64,000 bases of DNA from Drosophila pseudoobscura (Eukaryota; Arthropoda; Insecta; Diptera; Drosophilidae): assembly GCF_009870125.1 (NCBI RefSeq), contig NC_046683.1, positions 44,531,869-44,595,868 on the forward strand. Reading direction: 5' to 3'. Both the position numbers and the translations under genes were made by a program. The notes under the pieces were generated by a model, which had not been told where the DNA came from, searched no databases, and saw only the letters and a program-made list of their open reading frames with translations. This document shows, piece after piece, positions 48,493-58,658 of this stretch (the first letter of the stretch is position 1; every line of letters begins with the position of its first letter).

Positions 48493-49981
48493 GAAAGAGA
48501 GTGTTAACAAATTTCTTGATTAAGAATCGAGTCATTGTTTCTTTTGGGCCAATTGTTTTATTGATCTAATGCCCCTCCCACTCCGCTGCCTTGCCCCACA
48601 GTTCAACATACTCTAGAGATATAGGAGCTCTGTTCCTTCTATATGTTCATCAACTTTCAGAGGCTATCGTATTTATTACAAAAGAAATTTCAGCTTATCT
48701 TGCCTTTATTTTCAGAGCAATCCGTCGAGAATTGACTATGAATATTGTACATTTTTCGAATGAATTTAGTGGAATTCTAGATAAAAAAATACAGAACTTT
48801 TTTGAAGAGTAAATGGAATACCAATTCAAAGAAATGATCGCCTTTGGAGTATTCATTTCTATAAAATCTCGGAAAAAAGAAAACAGCTTTTCCTTCAATT
48901 AATTTGGAAATGAAATTCTTGGAGAAACTTATTCCAATAAACTCAAAATACACTCGAATATAGTCGATCGAACATAGTTGATTTATGGATTTGGAGCCTT
49001 CTCTTCCATTTCGGTCTTGAAGCAGAGTCGGTGCCAAAATTTAGTGATTCCATCAGTCAAATGTCCATTCAAATTCCCTGTTTTGAGTGACATTGACCTC
49101 TGGGCAGTGCTGGACAATGGACGAGCCGGAATAGCAGTCTGTCAGTCAATTTATCATCGCCCAAAAGGACGGCAGTCGTTCGGTTCGTTCGTATTGATAA
49201 GGCCACAGAAGAGTGCGACCGTCCAATATGTACATACAATGTGCAATGTACATACATCCATCATGGATGTACATATGTGCGATGGAAATACAAAAATCAA
49301 ATGACAGACATGCTCGCATGCGAGTGATATCTGGAATCGAGGGAGCCACTATCTCTCGTGTGCAGTAGATATTGCCAAAGTGCAAACACCCACTCTTTCC
49401 CTTACCCTTAGCCATTCCCTTCCGCTTCCCTTTTACTCTCCTCCAGTGCTGAAACAAGATACTCGCACATATTGAAGTATTGCCCAGGAAAGAGTGCAGC
49501 TTATTTGCCACTGAGCGACTCTGGCCACACTGGCCACTCTGGCCACTTTGGCCACTCTTGCCACTTGCCGCCTGCCACTCCAACAGATTGGCATGTGGAT
49601 GAGCTCTAGTGGAACCCGGCTAAAATGGAATAAATGACTGAGTGGAGAGATAGAGATAGGGATAGACCCTCTTCTCCATTGTGGTGAAACTTTTGCCTAA
49701 ATTGTTATCTCGAGCAATTTTTATTTCCAGCCAAAGCCTCAAAAACAACATTCACAACATTCGCTGTTTGATAAGATTTCCACACAGAAGAAAAACAAAA
49801 ACAGAAACAAAAAACAAAAAAAAGCCCCAGTCACACGTTCCCTACCCTTTGGTGGTGCGATATCTGCTGTTAGCATGTGTGGGTGTGTGGGTGTGTGGGT
49901 GTGTGGGTGGTTGGCTGTTGATTGCTTTGGTTCCGTTTTTCACCTGTTGTGGGAATCCAAAAAGATTGTACAGCACTGATA

Positions 49982-50012
<31 letters not shown>

Positions 50013-52599
50013 CACTCTTTCTCTCTGGAAACGCTATCAACATTTTTGTGCCACTCAATCGATTGCACATCAGAAAATCAGTTGATGATTTTCTCAAGCA
50101 ATATGTTGCTGAACTAAATTGACATTTCAATTGCTAGAATTATACACATCTAGTCACGCACGCAACATGTATGTTGTTCTTGGATGCATTTTGCTTGCGC
50201 GTCTGGCTGGAGTCAGTTTTCAAAGAATAAACCTCCAAGAAATGGGAGGAGTAATACATAGCCAGGATAAACAAAAAACCATAGTGCAGGGTACTTGATA
50301 GTCGTTTTATACTCACTCCCGAGCTTGTGTGTGTTTTATCAATGTCAATCCCGCAATCCAGCAGAACTTTACTTATTTTTAATTGTTGAAATGACTCACG
50401 CACACGACAATTAAGGAGTATTGACTCTTTTTGGATCCGGAACTTCAGAGGCAAAGCCAATTAGGCCACTAAGGCCAGAAGCCGGATCCCACTTGGAAAG
50501 TGTGTACTTTCGGGAGGGTTCTACCGGCAGGTCCTATCTTTCGAAGGCTAAGAATGAGGCTTTTATTTGAAGATTAGGCGTGTTCCATCACTACTTGCAA
50601 ATGAGGCATTCATACAAGAGTAGGCCCAATGCAACGTGTATCCTTGCATATACGTACAATGTACGTGATATATGGTACTATACTTTTGTCCCAACAGATA
50701 AAATGCACGTGATATTTGTGAGTTCAAGCAGTTTCTGGAGTGCATTTTGGTTTCAGTAATTTATCATGAGATTATTCCGTCATTGAGAGTCCCTTTAAGC
50801 GTAAAAGACCTTCGGAAAGCCCTCTGAATGGATTGTTTGACATATCATTGACATTTCTATGCTGACATCCATTGGAAAAACTCGACTTGAATGTCTAATG
50901 GAGACCCATCCTCCGCTAAAAATAAATCTAAATAACATTGTAGTTCCCATACCGACTGTGAGATACCCGACAATCACAATCACATTATTGCTTGCAGAAA
51001 TTGGGTTTTCATTAGCTATTTTAACCTACAATATCCAATCGATATTCTCTGCTGCATAAAAATATGCCAATCTATGACAAGAGTTTCCGGTTTCTCTGGC
51101 AGACACCCTGTCACCCTGTATTTACCCTTCTGCTGTGAAGGGTATCGAGAGGGGTGCACGCATTAAACCGCATAGAGAAGCCGTGATCATGATCATGATC
51201 ATGATCAGAATATCAATATCAATATCAATATCAGTTGCCCTGTCTCCCGGGTCTTGAGATCAACTTCAAATTTAGCCGCAAAAGTACTCGCATTTGTGGT
51301 TAAATGTTAACGAGAGCAGACCTGCTTCTGAGGTCCTAAAGCCCAATGATATTTTAACTGACTTTTCATTTATTTTAAAGTGATTTCTCTGCTCTTGCAC
51401 CTGCCACTGGATCCCGATATCGATATCGATTTCGTTTGAATATTCGCTATGGTTCAGTGGATTCTCCGATTCGCGTTTGATTACATTTTGACGAGGGATT
51501 GTGATTGTGTCCGCTTGAACCCGGCTTTTGTGTGTTAGATTCACTTGGTCTTGGGCTTGAGACGAAACAGAAGCTTCGATGCGTATTACGTTACCGCATG
51601 CCACATGGCTATGCCCGCGTAGAGTTCAGATCAGTGCGGAGGAAACATGTAATCCAGTGAAAGCTTCCATGGGGCGCTCGGCCATCTTCTGGGGACAAAT
51701 CCTAGGTATGTACAATGTACGGCACATCGAACATGGCCAAAACCGAATGCTTTCTAACAACTGGCAATCAAAATTCTACGAAATGGACACCCTGCAACCC
51801 AACGGTCACACCGGCTGACGTAAGTCCGTCGTCCACTTGAGACAACTTGTAAAGAATCCAAAATTTGTGAGAGGGCTCGATGGCCTTTTGTCTTTTGTCT
51901 CTTTTTATGAAATGAATACACTCCAGAGAAATATGTAGGAAGTGCGGGGTAGGTGCCAGTCGGGCATACACTTGGCTGCCTCTCCGATGGTGCTGTGTTT
52001 TGTGTTGTGTTGTCTCGTTGTTTGGGTTCGGATGAAACCTGTTTGCGTGTCTCATTGACATCGCATTGTTGTTGTCGAAGCACTCTCATATGCAGCATCC
52101 GTCACTGATGATAGATAGACGCTCTCTTCCTTGTGGTAATCCTTATAGGAACCCGAGCTCCAACGAACCGGTTCCAACACTGTGCGAACTAGTAGGTACT
52201 AATGATGGAACGCATCAGGTACATAGGTGGGGGGTGGACTCATGATAAGGTCGTGTGATATATGCATGTTACATAAATCTCTAGCAGATTAACGTGATAA
52301 AAAGCTGATAACAAGATGTGCCATCTCCCACATGTACGTTCCGCATGTCTGCCACAGTGAAACCCGGCCCAAAGACCACTGATTCAAATGAAAATCTGTT
52401 ATGGATGGTATATTTTGTAGTTTTTCAGTTAATCTGAAGACATCGGTGCATATGGCAGCCAAGCATATTTCCAATTATTGGGTTCGGTTGTAGTGTCGTG
52501 TCGTAGTGTCGGGCGGGACATCAGAAAGTGTTGGCAATATTTACCCTTCAGCGTTATCAGCTCCACAAGTTGATATTTAGTGCGTATGTGTGTGCGTAT
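48493..52599. other. Non-coding stretch between the RhoGEF upstream exon and its possible promoter
   Basis: No gene recognised. It holds a GGCCACTCT-type tandem array (49507-49565), a GTGTGTGG array (49878-49910), TC repeats (49983-50009), a (TGATCA)4 palindrome (51184-51207) with an adjoining ATATCA array, and a GATATC-type run with a DRE core at 51418-51425. If the RhoGEF transcript starts near 53.5 kb this is its first intron. Confidence 0.5.
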
Positions 52600-52824
52600 G
52601 TGTGTGTGTGTGTGTCGCTCTTTCCTGATAGACTGCTTTTGATATAAGTAGTTTCCGATTTTCGCTGTTGCTGCTCTACTGTTTCACTGCTGTGCTACTG
52701 CTGCTGTTGCTTTCGAGATTTTCATAAGCTTTGCCTTTTTCATTAACACTCGGAATCGCATTGGCATTTTACCGACCCGACGATACGTCCGATTCGAAGT
52801 CCGACGCGACGCTTGCGCTCACAC

Positions 52825-52870
<46 letters not shown>

Positions 52871-53900
52871 TCTCGTATACATAGTATGTAGCCTTGCTCG
52901 ATTTTGGCCTGGTCAAAGCGCAGCCGTTTTTTCAGCGGCAGCCAGCTTTGAAGCGCGCGCACACGCCGACAAAGAAATGCACTTCACTCTTATTTGCCCA
53001 GTACCGCTAGGGGACGGACTGCAGTTTGTTTCGGGAATAGACGACGCAGTCGTCGAAATGCTCTAACGAAACGCAGTGCATGGAAAACAAAACAAAATTA
53101 AATAGTACATATTTTCATGTGCACCTTATGTACCTTACATATATGTAGAAAGAGAGAGAGAGAGAGAGAGAGAGAGCGTTTATATAAAGGCTTTTTGCGC
53201 AATTTGACAACCAGCTGACAGCTGAGAGCCACTCTCTCGCTGCTTTCGCTCTCGCTCACCTCACAAACACAACACACACAGAAACACTAACGCACGCTGG
53301 CACACGGAACACGCACAAAATGACATGCTCTCTCTTTCTCGCCGTTTTGCACGTTTCAATTTGATTACCTCTAATTATTGTTATTGTGTTTCTATTAAAC
53401 AACGCCAGCTTTTTTGCACTTGAAAAAAATTGGGTTCAGGACGGACAGCCGTCGCCCTGCAGCTGCTACACTCACAAGCTAGCTGGTGAACAATTCCGAA
53501 GCGAGCCGCACCGCACCGCACTTAATCCTATCGCTGCGCGCATCAGAATTAGCAATGTGCCCGAGTCGCGAGTAGTACCGCCATGTGTGCGCACTTACTT
53601 CCAGGGAACGACGTCGTTGCGAAAATAAATAACAAAAAAAAAAACTCCCGCTCGCGGACAAAGCTAAATGCCAACTCTGGCGTTTCATGTACGACCGATC
53701 GCCGCAGCAAAAATAGTGCGGCTCTCTCTCTCGCTGTCAGACTCTCTTTCGGCGTTGGAACAGAGTGGTGTGCGTGCGCTGGCAATGCGGCGGCGCGGCT
53801 CCAGCTGTTTACTCTTTCAGAGGGGATACAGGGTTCAGTTTTCGAGCTTTCAGCTTTTTAGAGCACTTTACAAGAGAAGATTTGCTTGAATTTTGACAAT
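52600..53900 (-). promoter_or_regulatory. GAGA-rich candidate promoter and 5' UTR of the minus-strand gene
   Basis: Two long GA runs (52839-52868 and 53149-53176), many short CT/GA blocks, and GC-rich sequence typical of fly promoters bound by GAGA factor. On the minus strand CAGCTAGCTT/GTGAGTG (53471-53475) is a good donor that could splice a 5' UTR exon to the acceptor at 48459. I see no TATA box. The exact start is unknown, and an alternative promoter at 41.9-43.5 kb is also possible. Confidence 0.35.
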
Positions 53901-54394
53901 CAATTCGTACTTGATTGATAACAATTCAATCCAATAATTTTTAAAGACTCTGTCCAAATTGTGTCTATAATAGTCCTACCACCATATCATACTACTGCCA
54001 TAGGAACGACCAATCTTGAAGGGTGTCAAGTGTTCCGACCCCAGAAGCACGCGTTGGCTCATGAGTCACTTCACAGAGAGTTTTTTTGTTGACCAGCGAC
54101 CGAGTTTGGACGCTTGAATTAATTAATGAGCAGAACGCCGCCGAACGGCTGAGAGCGGATAGCGAGCCCTAACTGAGCTCTAACCGCTTTGGAAGATAAA
54201 TTTAAATTAAGCAAAATATTGCGCGAAACATTTGTATGTTCACATACAATATCGGAATAAACGTACATATGTATGTACATAGATGGATACATAAGCAAAC
54301 AAAAAACAGAAAACCGAAGACGTTAATGGATTATTTATGAATGAACAGATCAATGTGCGTTGAGATCAGGGACAATCTTTAAACGTTCGTTAGC

Positions 54395-54994
54395 ATGGAA
54401 CTGACATCATTTATTATACCCCATAATTTTAGGGCACTAGGGTATACAGTTTTGCCTCGCAGTTCGCAGTATGTGGGATGCTCGGATGCACAAACAGTTC
54501 TCCGCGTCTTCAGCGTGGTCCTGTCTGCAGGCGGGATCCGTATTGGTGTGTTCTTCCTGAACAGTGCCATGGACGTGATGAGTCGTTTTTCCCGACCAAT
54601 ATGCTCTCACGGTAAAGCCACATTTTACATCTAAAGACTTGTCCAGCTAGCAACGATCAATATCAACGATATTTTAAATCTACATGTGTTCATATGTAGG
54701 TACATATGTATATGAATATAAGTAGATACCATTTCTTTTCGAGAGAAGAATAGCATTTTGGAAACAAATATGCAGGAAGAACCGCTCACCATCATAGGAT
54801 CCACAGCCATAACAAACTCTTCTGTTCCCTTCGACCAGGCGGTGCTGGAAGACCACACAAAGACTGTGTATCCTCAGTCAACACTCCAGTCAAGTATACA
54901 AGCAATACGCGCTCTCAGTAACCTAACAAACATGAACAACTTGCCCAGAGCGATCTTTCGATCAGAGGAGCTGCGTCACGTTGCCAAACTTTAA
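54395..54994 (+). CDS. Candidate two-exon gene, 161 aa, unknown function
   Basis: Exon 1 is 54395-54611 (ATG, 72 codons plus 1 nt, donor CTCACG/GTAAAG). Exon 2 is 54726-54994, after a TAAGTAG acceptor that could be used at either of two sites 3 nt apart. Phase 1 matches and the frame closes at TAA. The second half reads like a real protein (MQEEPLTIIGSTAITNSS, then VPFDQAVLEDHTKTVYPQST and LPRAIFRSEELRHVAKL), and codon choice there is not low-complexity. The first half has a hydrophobic stretch (VLRVFSVVLSAGG). I do not recognise a family. The acceptor lacks a pyrimidine tract, so only exon 2 may be real. Confidence 0.35.
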
Positions 54995-55030
54995 AGTTTA
55001 ATTTCCAAATTTGTTTAAATTTAAATTTAA

Positions 55031-55198
55031 ATGTCTGTTACAACAGTCATTACAACATTAAAGAATATTCAAATTGAACATTTGGTGTGGCGCCAGCCGT
55101 CACTCAGCGCCTATGAGGATCAACTGTGCAAAGCAATAGAAACCATTTTGGAACTTTTGGAAAAAGGCATACTAGAACAACTAGTACTAACCGCCTAA
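55031..55198 (+). CDS. Short 55-aa candidate coding frame, possibly a second cistron
   Basis: It starts with ATG 36 bp after the previous stop and ends at TAA 55196-55198. It has a charged, helix-like composition (KNIQIEHLVWRQPSLSAYED, then LCKAIETILELLEKGILEQL) with heptad-like leucines. That is unusual for random AT-rich sequence. The close spacing suggests a dicistronic message, which flies do use, but no homology is known to me. TAAATAAAG at 55508-55516 could be the poly(A) signal. Confidence 0.3.
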   Translation: MSVTTVITTLKNIQIEHLVWRQPSLSAYEDQLCKAIETILELLEKGILEQLVLTA

Positions 55199-55303
55199 GT
55201 GGACTTATTTGTGTTTTTTTTGTGCATTTTCTGAATTTTCAGTTGTTTTCCAAAGTTTGCGGCAGAAATTTTGTTGTCACTTTCTTGGTTCTTGGCGCCA
55301 GAA

Positions 55304-55385
55304 ATCAGCTGATAGTGTTACCATCCATCCATCGGTGATTTTCACAGCGCTGCCAGACTGGTGGATAAAGGTGACAACAGCTGTT
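55304..55385. promoter_or_regulatory. Housekeeping-type core promoter motifs
   Basis: Two copies of the E-box promoter motif AWCAGCTGWT (ATCAGCTGAT at 55304-55313, AACAGCTGTT at 55376-55385) flank CAGCGCTGCCA at 55345-55355. These resemble the motifs listed by Ohler for dispersed, ubiquitous Drosophila promoters. No TATA is present. The nearest downstream start codon is at 55403. Direction of transcription is not fixed by these palindromic motifs. Confidence 0.5.
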
Positions 55386-55402
55386 CGCAAAAACGCACAG
55401 CA

Positions 55403-55958
55403 ATGCAATTTTGTCTTCAAGGTATATTGTGCGAAAGGTGGATTTTACATTTAAATGCATTTTGCAGACGGAGTTGTTAAACAGGTCGGCATGACCAATG
55501 GAGAAGCTAAATAAAGCTGTGCAACGACAATGTCCTGATTATCTGCGTTCCGTGCCGAGGGCGCGCATCTTGTGGAAGGGGGGGTGGAGCAGCCGTGTTC
55601 CCTGGTCCTGGTCGAGCTCCATGCGTCGCACTCCGACGCACATCCGACCAGGAAACGATACGCCTCTACTGGATAGCAACAAGCGTCAGATACTAATTGG
55701 CAGCAAGACTATATGTACTGGAGCACCGAGAGCGTCTTGGCCAACTCTGGACAGTGGACAGCCCTTCGACATTGCCATAGCATAGCCATTGACCTAGACA
55801 ACGGGGAGGGTGTGGAAACAGCGGCTCCAGTGTCGTGGAATAATGCCACGAAGAAGTCCTTCTTCGTATATCAGCCTCCTGGCGCTGTGACGGCGAAAAG
55901 AACTGCCCGGCGGATGAAAAAATTAAATGTACTAATTATTAAGACGCTTCTAATGTAA
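55403..55958 (+). pseudogene. Coding-like sequence interrupted by frame changes and a stop
   Basis: Four adjoining blocks on + look coded, but not in one frame. The first is ATG 55403 with a 46-nt intron-like gap (55422-55467), reading MQFCLQ/DGVVKQVGMTNGEAK and then TAA at 55512. The second, in another frame, covers VQRQCPDYLRSVPRARILWK up to a 7-G run at 55578-55584. The third changes frame after the G run and runs to TAG 55674-55676. The fourth, in the same frame as the third, continues to 55958 and reads DYMYWSTESVLANSGQWTAL and DNGEGVETAAPVSWNN, with a basic end. It could be a decayed gene, a gene with sequencing errors at homopolymers, or an untypical exon set. I do not recognise the protein. 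Confidence 0.35.
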
Positions 55959-56294
55959 TCTAAGAACATACATATGTAGATGTTTTATAGAAATACTTTT
56001 TACACTCCTTCGTTTTTCCCACAAAATCGGAATAATATAATATATTTCTCTTAGCCATAATTTGTACGTGCCAATATAATAATCGAATACTTCGTATAGA
56101 CCCACCAGCGATCGAAGAGGACGCGACTTTTCGCCACCACTAGCCCCTATGCTTATGAATTTGCACATGAAATAATATATGTATGTATTTTCTCCTGCTG
56201 AAGTTTTGCATAAGAAGGCAAAAAAACACCGTTCTAAAAAGTAGCCACTATAATAGAAAATATTTTAATTCATCGGATACAATTATTGGTTCTC

Positions 56295-56302
56295 TATAAA
56301 TA
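56295..56302 (+). promoter_or_regulatory. TATA box of the small secreted-peptide gene
   Basis: TATAAATA lies about 210 bp before the candidate start codon. Transcription should start near 56325. GATAAG-type sites occur just downstream (about 56357-56363 minus, 56416-56421 plus). Confidence 0.5.
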
Positions 56303-56513
56303 GACAAGTGCTTTGCCAATACTTAGCTTCGCCACTGTACAACTTAGTATCTTTGCTATCTTATCCCAGTAGTATCTGCTGTAAAGCAATTTGCAGCGTT
56401 GTAAAATATTCTCTATTGATAAGATTGCCATCATGCCGAGTCTGTTTTTAATTTATTTTGAAGATCAGTCACTTGCACACAATCCAGTAAACGAGTGTAA
56501 ACGGAGCCTCCAG

Positions 56514-56750
56514 ATGGGCGAAACGAACGTGTTTAGATTGGCCTTCTGTGGAACTTTGCTTTTCATGGTGATCTGTGGTCCAGCAAGCGTCACTGCGGAT
56601 GAAACAGATCCCCCAACGCTATGGAAGCGAATCGTAGCCGGAGTGAAGCACTATCCGTGGCATTCTGATAAGCCGGAGAGGGAGACACCTGAAAATATTC
56701 ACAACAGAAGCATCATGTGGCAAAGGCTTACAATGGCCACAGTTTTGTAA
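56514..56750 (+). CDS. Small secreted peptide, 78 aa, unknown function
   Basis: The frame is also open upstream from 56391, but the Met at 56514 directly precedes a textbook signal peptide (NVFRLAFCGTLLFMVICGPA), with likely cleavage after SVTA. The predicted mature chain is about 50 residues and Cys-free. It begins DETDPPTLWKRIVAG and has a basic and aromatic part (VKHYPWHSDKPERE) and an amphipathic end. Together with a TATA box upstream and AATAAA 94 bp after the stop, this makes a compact complete transcription unit of about 0.55 kb. Cys-free small secreted chains occur among immune-induced and accessory-gland peptides of flies, but I cannot assign this one. Confidence 0.6.
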   Translation: MGETNVFRLAFCGTLLFMVICGPASVTADETDPPTLWKRIVAGVKHYPWHSDKPERETPENIHNRSIMWQRLTMATVL

Positions 56751-56843
56751 AAGTATGTGCTGCCAAAGGATACCAGATATTTTTGAAAAGTTTTTACCAG
56801 TATTGGCTTTTGGATAATCAAGAACTCAAGAAATAATAACAAA

Positions 56844-56849
56844 AATAAA
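56844..56849 (+). terminator. Poly(A) signal of the small secreted-peptide gene
   Basis: AATAAA in CAAAAATAAAGTCC, 94 bp after the stop codon at 56748-56750. Confidence 0.6.
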
Positions 56850-57124
56850 GTCCAACGGAAGCATTTTTAATCATCAATAATGGTCAGAGATGGGAAGAAC
56901 TCTGTTCCGAATAGGCAGATAATCTGAAGCCCCATTACAGATTTTTATGTTTTCCAATCAAGAATTTTCTGCCAGGAATTGCGATTGATTCGATAGAGGA
57001 TAATATGTATGGATCGCATACATACGAATTCAGTTGGATCTGCAGTTGAAATCTTCTTTTGTGCACAGACACGATACGTATGTAGCAAGTGCAATATCGA
57101 GCACTAGGAGCTCGAGTTTATTGA

Positions 57125-58183
57125 TCAAACTTGGAAGCATTTGACATTCTTGGCCAGGTCGCAGTATCCCGACATCTGGTCCCAGTAGAGACCCTTGGGA
57201 CAAGACGTCAGCACCGGCAAGCCGCCAATGCATATGTAATACTTGCTACAGTCCTCGGGATGGGACATATAGCTCTGCTTCTCTGAAGGGCATGTCAGGG
57301 GGGAACTGGCTTCGGCGCGTGGCGGAGAAGGTACTGGCTCCAGGAGCGGTACTGTCGCGTCCGTAGTGGAAGGCTCTGAGAAGACCGTGCTGGTGCCGCT
57401 GGTGCCAACAATGTAGCAGACTGTCACCTCCCCCCCGCTGCTGGTCGTAGTCCCACTGGTCTCGTCTATCCCCCCGTCGGCGTCCTGGCGATCGGGCCGC
57501 GACTGGCCGTAGCAGACGGCGCTATTGCTTAGCTGGCACTCGGACTGCTCGTAGTTCCAGAATGTGCCACGGCCGCACTGATGACGGTGCAGGTGCCCGT
57601 AGGCACAGATGAAGTACAGACGGCAGTTGCTTGGATGGGGCAGAAAGTAGGCGCCAAAGTGGCGGCACTCGATATGCTGAGGGTCGTACTTCGCCATGGG
57701 ACTTACGGGCAGTCCACTGGCCACGTCAACGGCCACGAAGACGGGGCGCGGCCGCTGGGGCCACCAAATGAGTTCAGAAGAGTCGGCCACAAAGTCGTTG
57801 GCCGGTCTGTGACTGGCCTGCAGCAGCTCACTCTGCCTGCAGTTGGTATTCTCCGTCAGATCGCACGCTCCACGAGTCTCGTCGAACTGGAGGCCCTGAT
57901 CGCAGTAGTGGAGCGTCGGGACTCGCGCGCAGACAAAGTATCCACTGCAGTCCAACGGATGGGGCACCAGTTCGCCATCCGGACGGCCGTCACAGATCTG
58001 CAAGCAGGCAGGTGGATTTAGATGGGAGCCCTACATCCGGATTCGGGATCCGGCTACGCTACTCACGTGGCTCAAGTCACCAATTGCGGCCTGAACCTGC
58101 AGCTGTCGCCCTCGATCTACGGCATGTCCGGCTCCAAGGCGGAGACAGATTATGCCCAAGACAAATGCCCAAAAGCATTGCAT
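57125..58183 (-). CDS. obst-F: Secreted chitin-binding protein, obstructor-F-like (three CBM14 domains)
   Basis: Two exons: 58067-58183 (39 codons, start ATG 58181-58183, donor GAGCCAC/GTGAGTAG) and 57125-57997 (acceptor CTTGCAG/), phase 0. The product is 329 aa. After a signal peptide (CFWAFVLGIICLRLGAGHA) come three peritrophin-A/CBM14 domains with six Cys each, at about 41-92, 150-201 and 275-326. Each has the aromatic-Cys core (CSGYFVC, CRLYFIC, CSKYYIC) that binds chitin. A Ser/Thr-rich linker, probably O-glycosylated, separates domains 2 and 3. Three domains are typical of the obstructor family. I recall obst-F as CG7306 in this cluster, hence the symbol, which remains an inference. The stop is followed at once by AATAAA (57117-57122), so the 3' UTR is very short. 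Confidence 0.88.
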
Positions 58184-58290
58184 TTCAGTTTTGGCACTTT
58201 GACGTGAATTTCGATATAGGTTCTGGTTGGGTTGTGTTTTTCGGTTTCTTTTCGGCACCGCAATATGGTGGCGCCACTCCGTGTGCTTCC

Positions 58291-58298
58291 CTTTTATA
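58291..58298 (-). promoter_or_regulatory. TATA box of the obst-F-like gene
   Basis: TATAAAAG on the minus strand (plus CTTTTATA), about 108 bp upstream of the ATG at 58183. This predicts a 5' UTR of about 80 nt. Confidence 0.65.
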
Positions 58299-58658
58299 CA
58301 GCCGATCCTCCACAACGGACCGCTGGGTGCGGCTAATGTCAGAATTAATCGAAAACTTGTGTTTGCAATCTGTGTGTGCTGCGATCTGCCGCAGATCTTG
58401 AACATCATACTTTGTATACTAATTTCCCGATGTCGTTGTATTGTGATTTTCGGCGAGGGTAGGCACACGAGTACAATACTCCGCCATGATTGAAATCTAA
58501 AAAAATGACTCATTGACTCCTTAATTCCTTAAACCTCAAGAATGATTCATAGAAGTAGTGCATCAAATGATTTGCTTGTGAATGTTATTAACTGAATATT
58601 TTTAATATAATACGGATACAATTTTGTTTTTTTTTACACCGGGAAAAGCACTTCCTCT

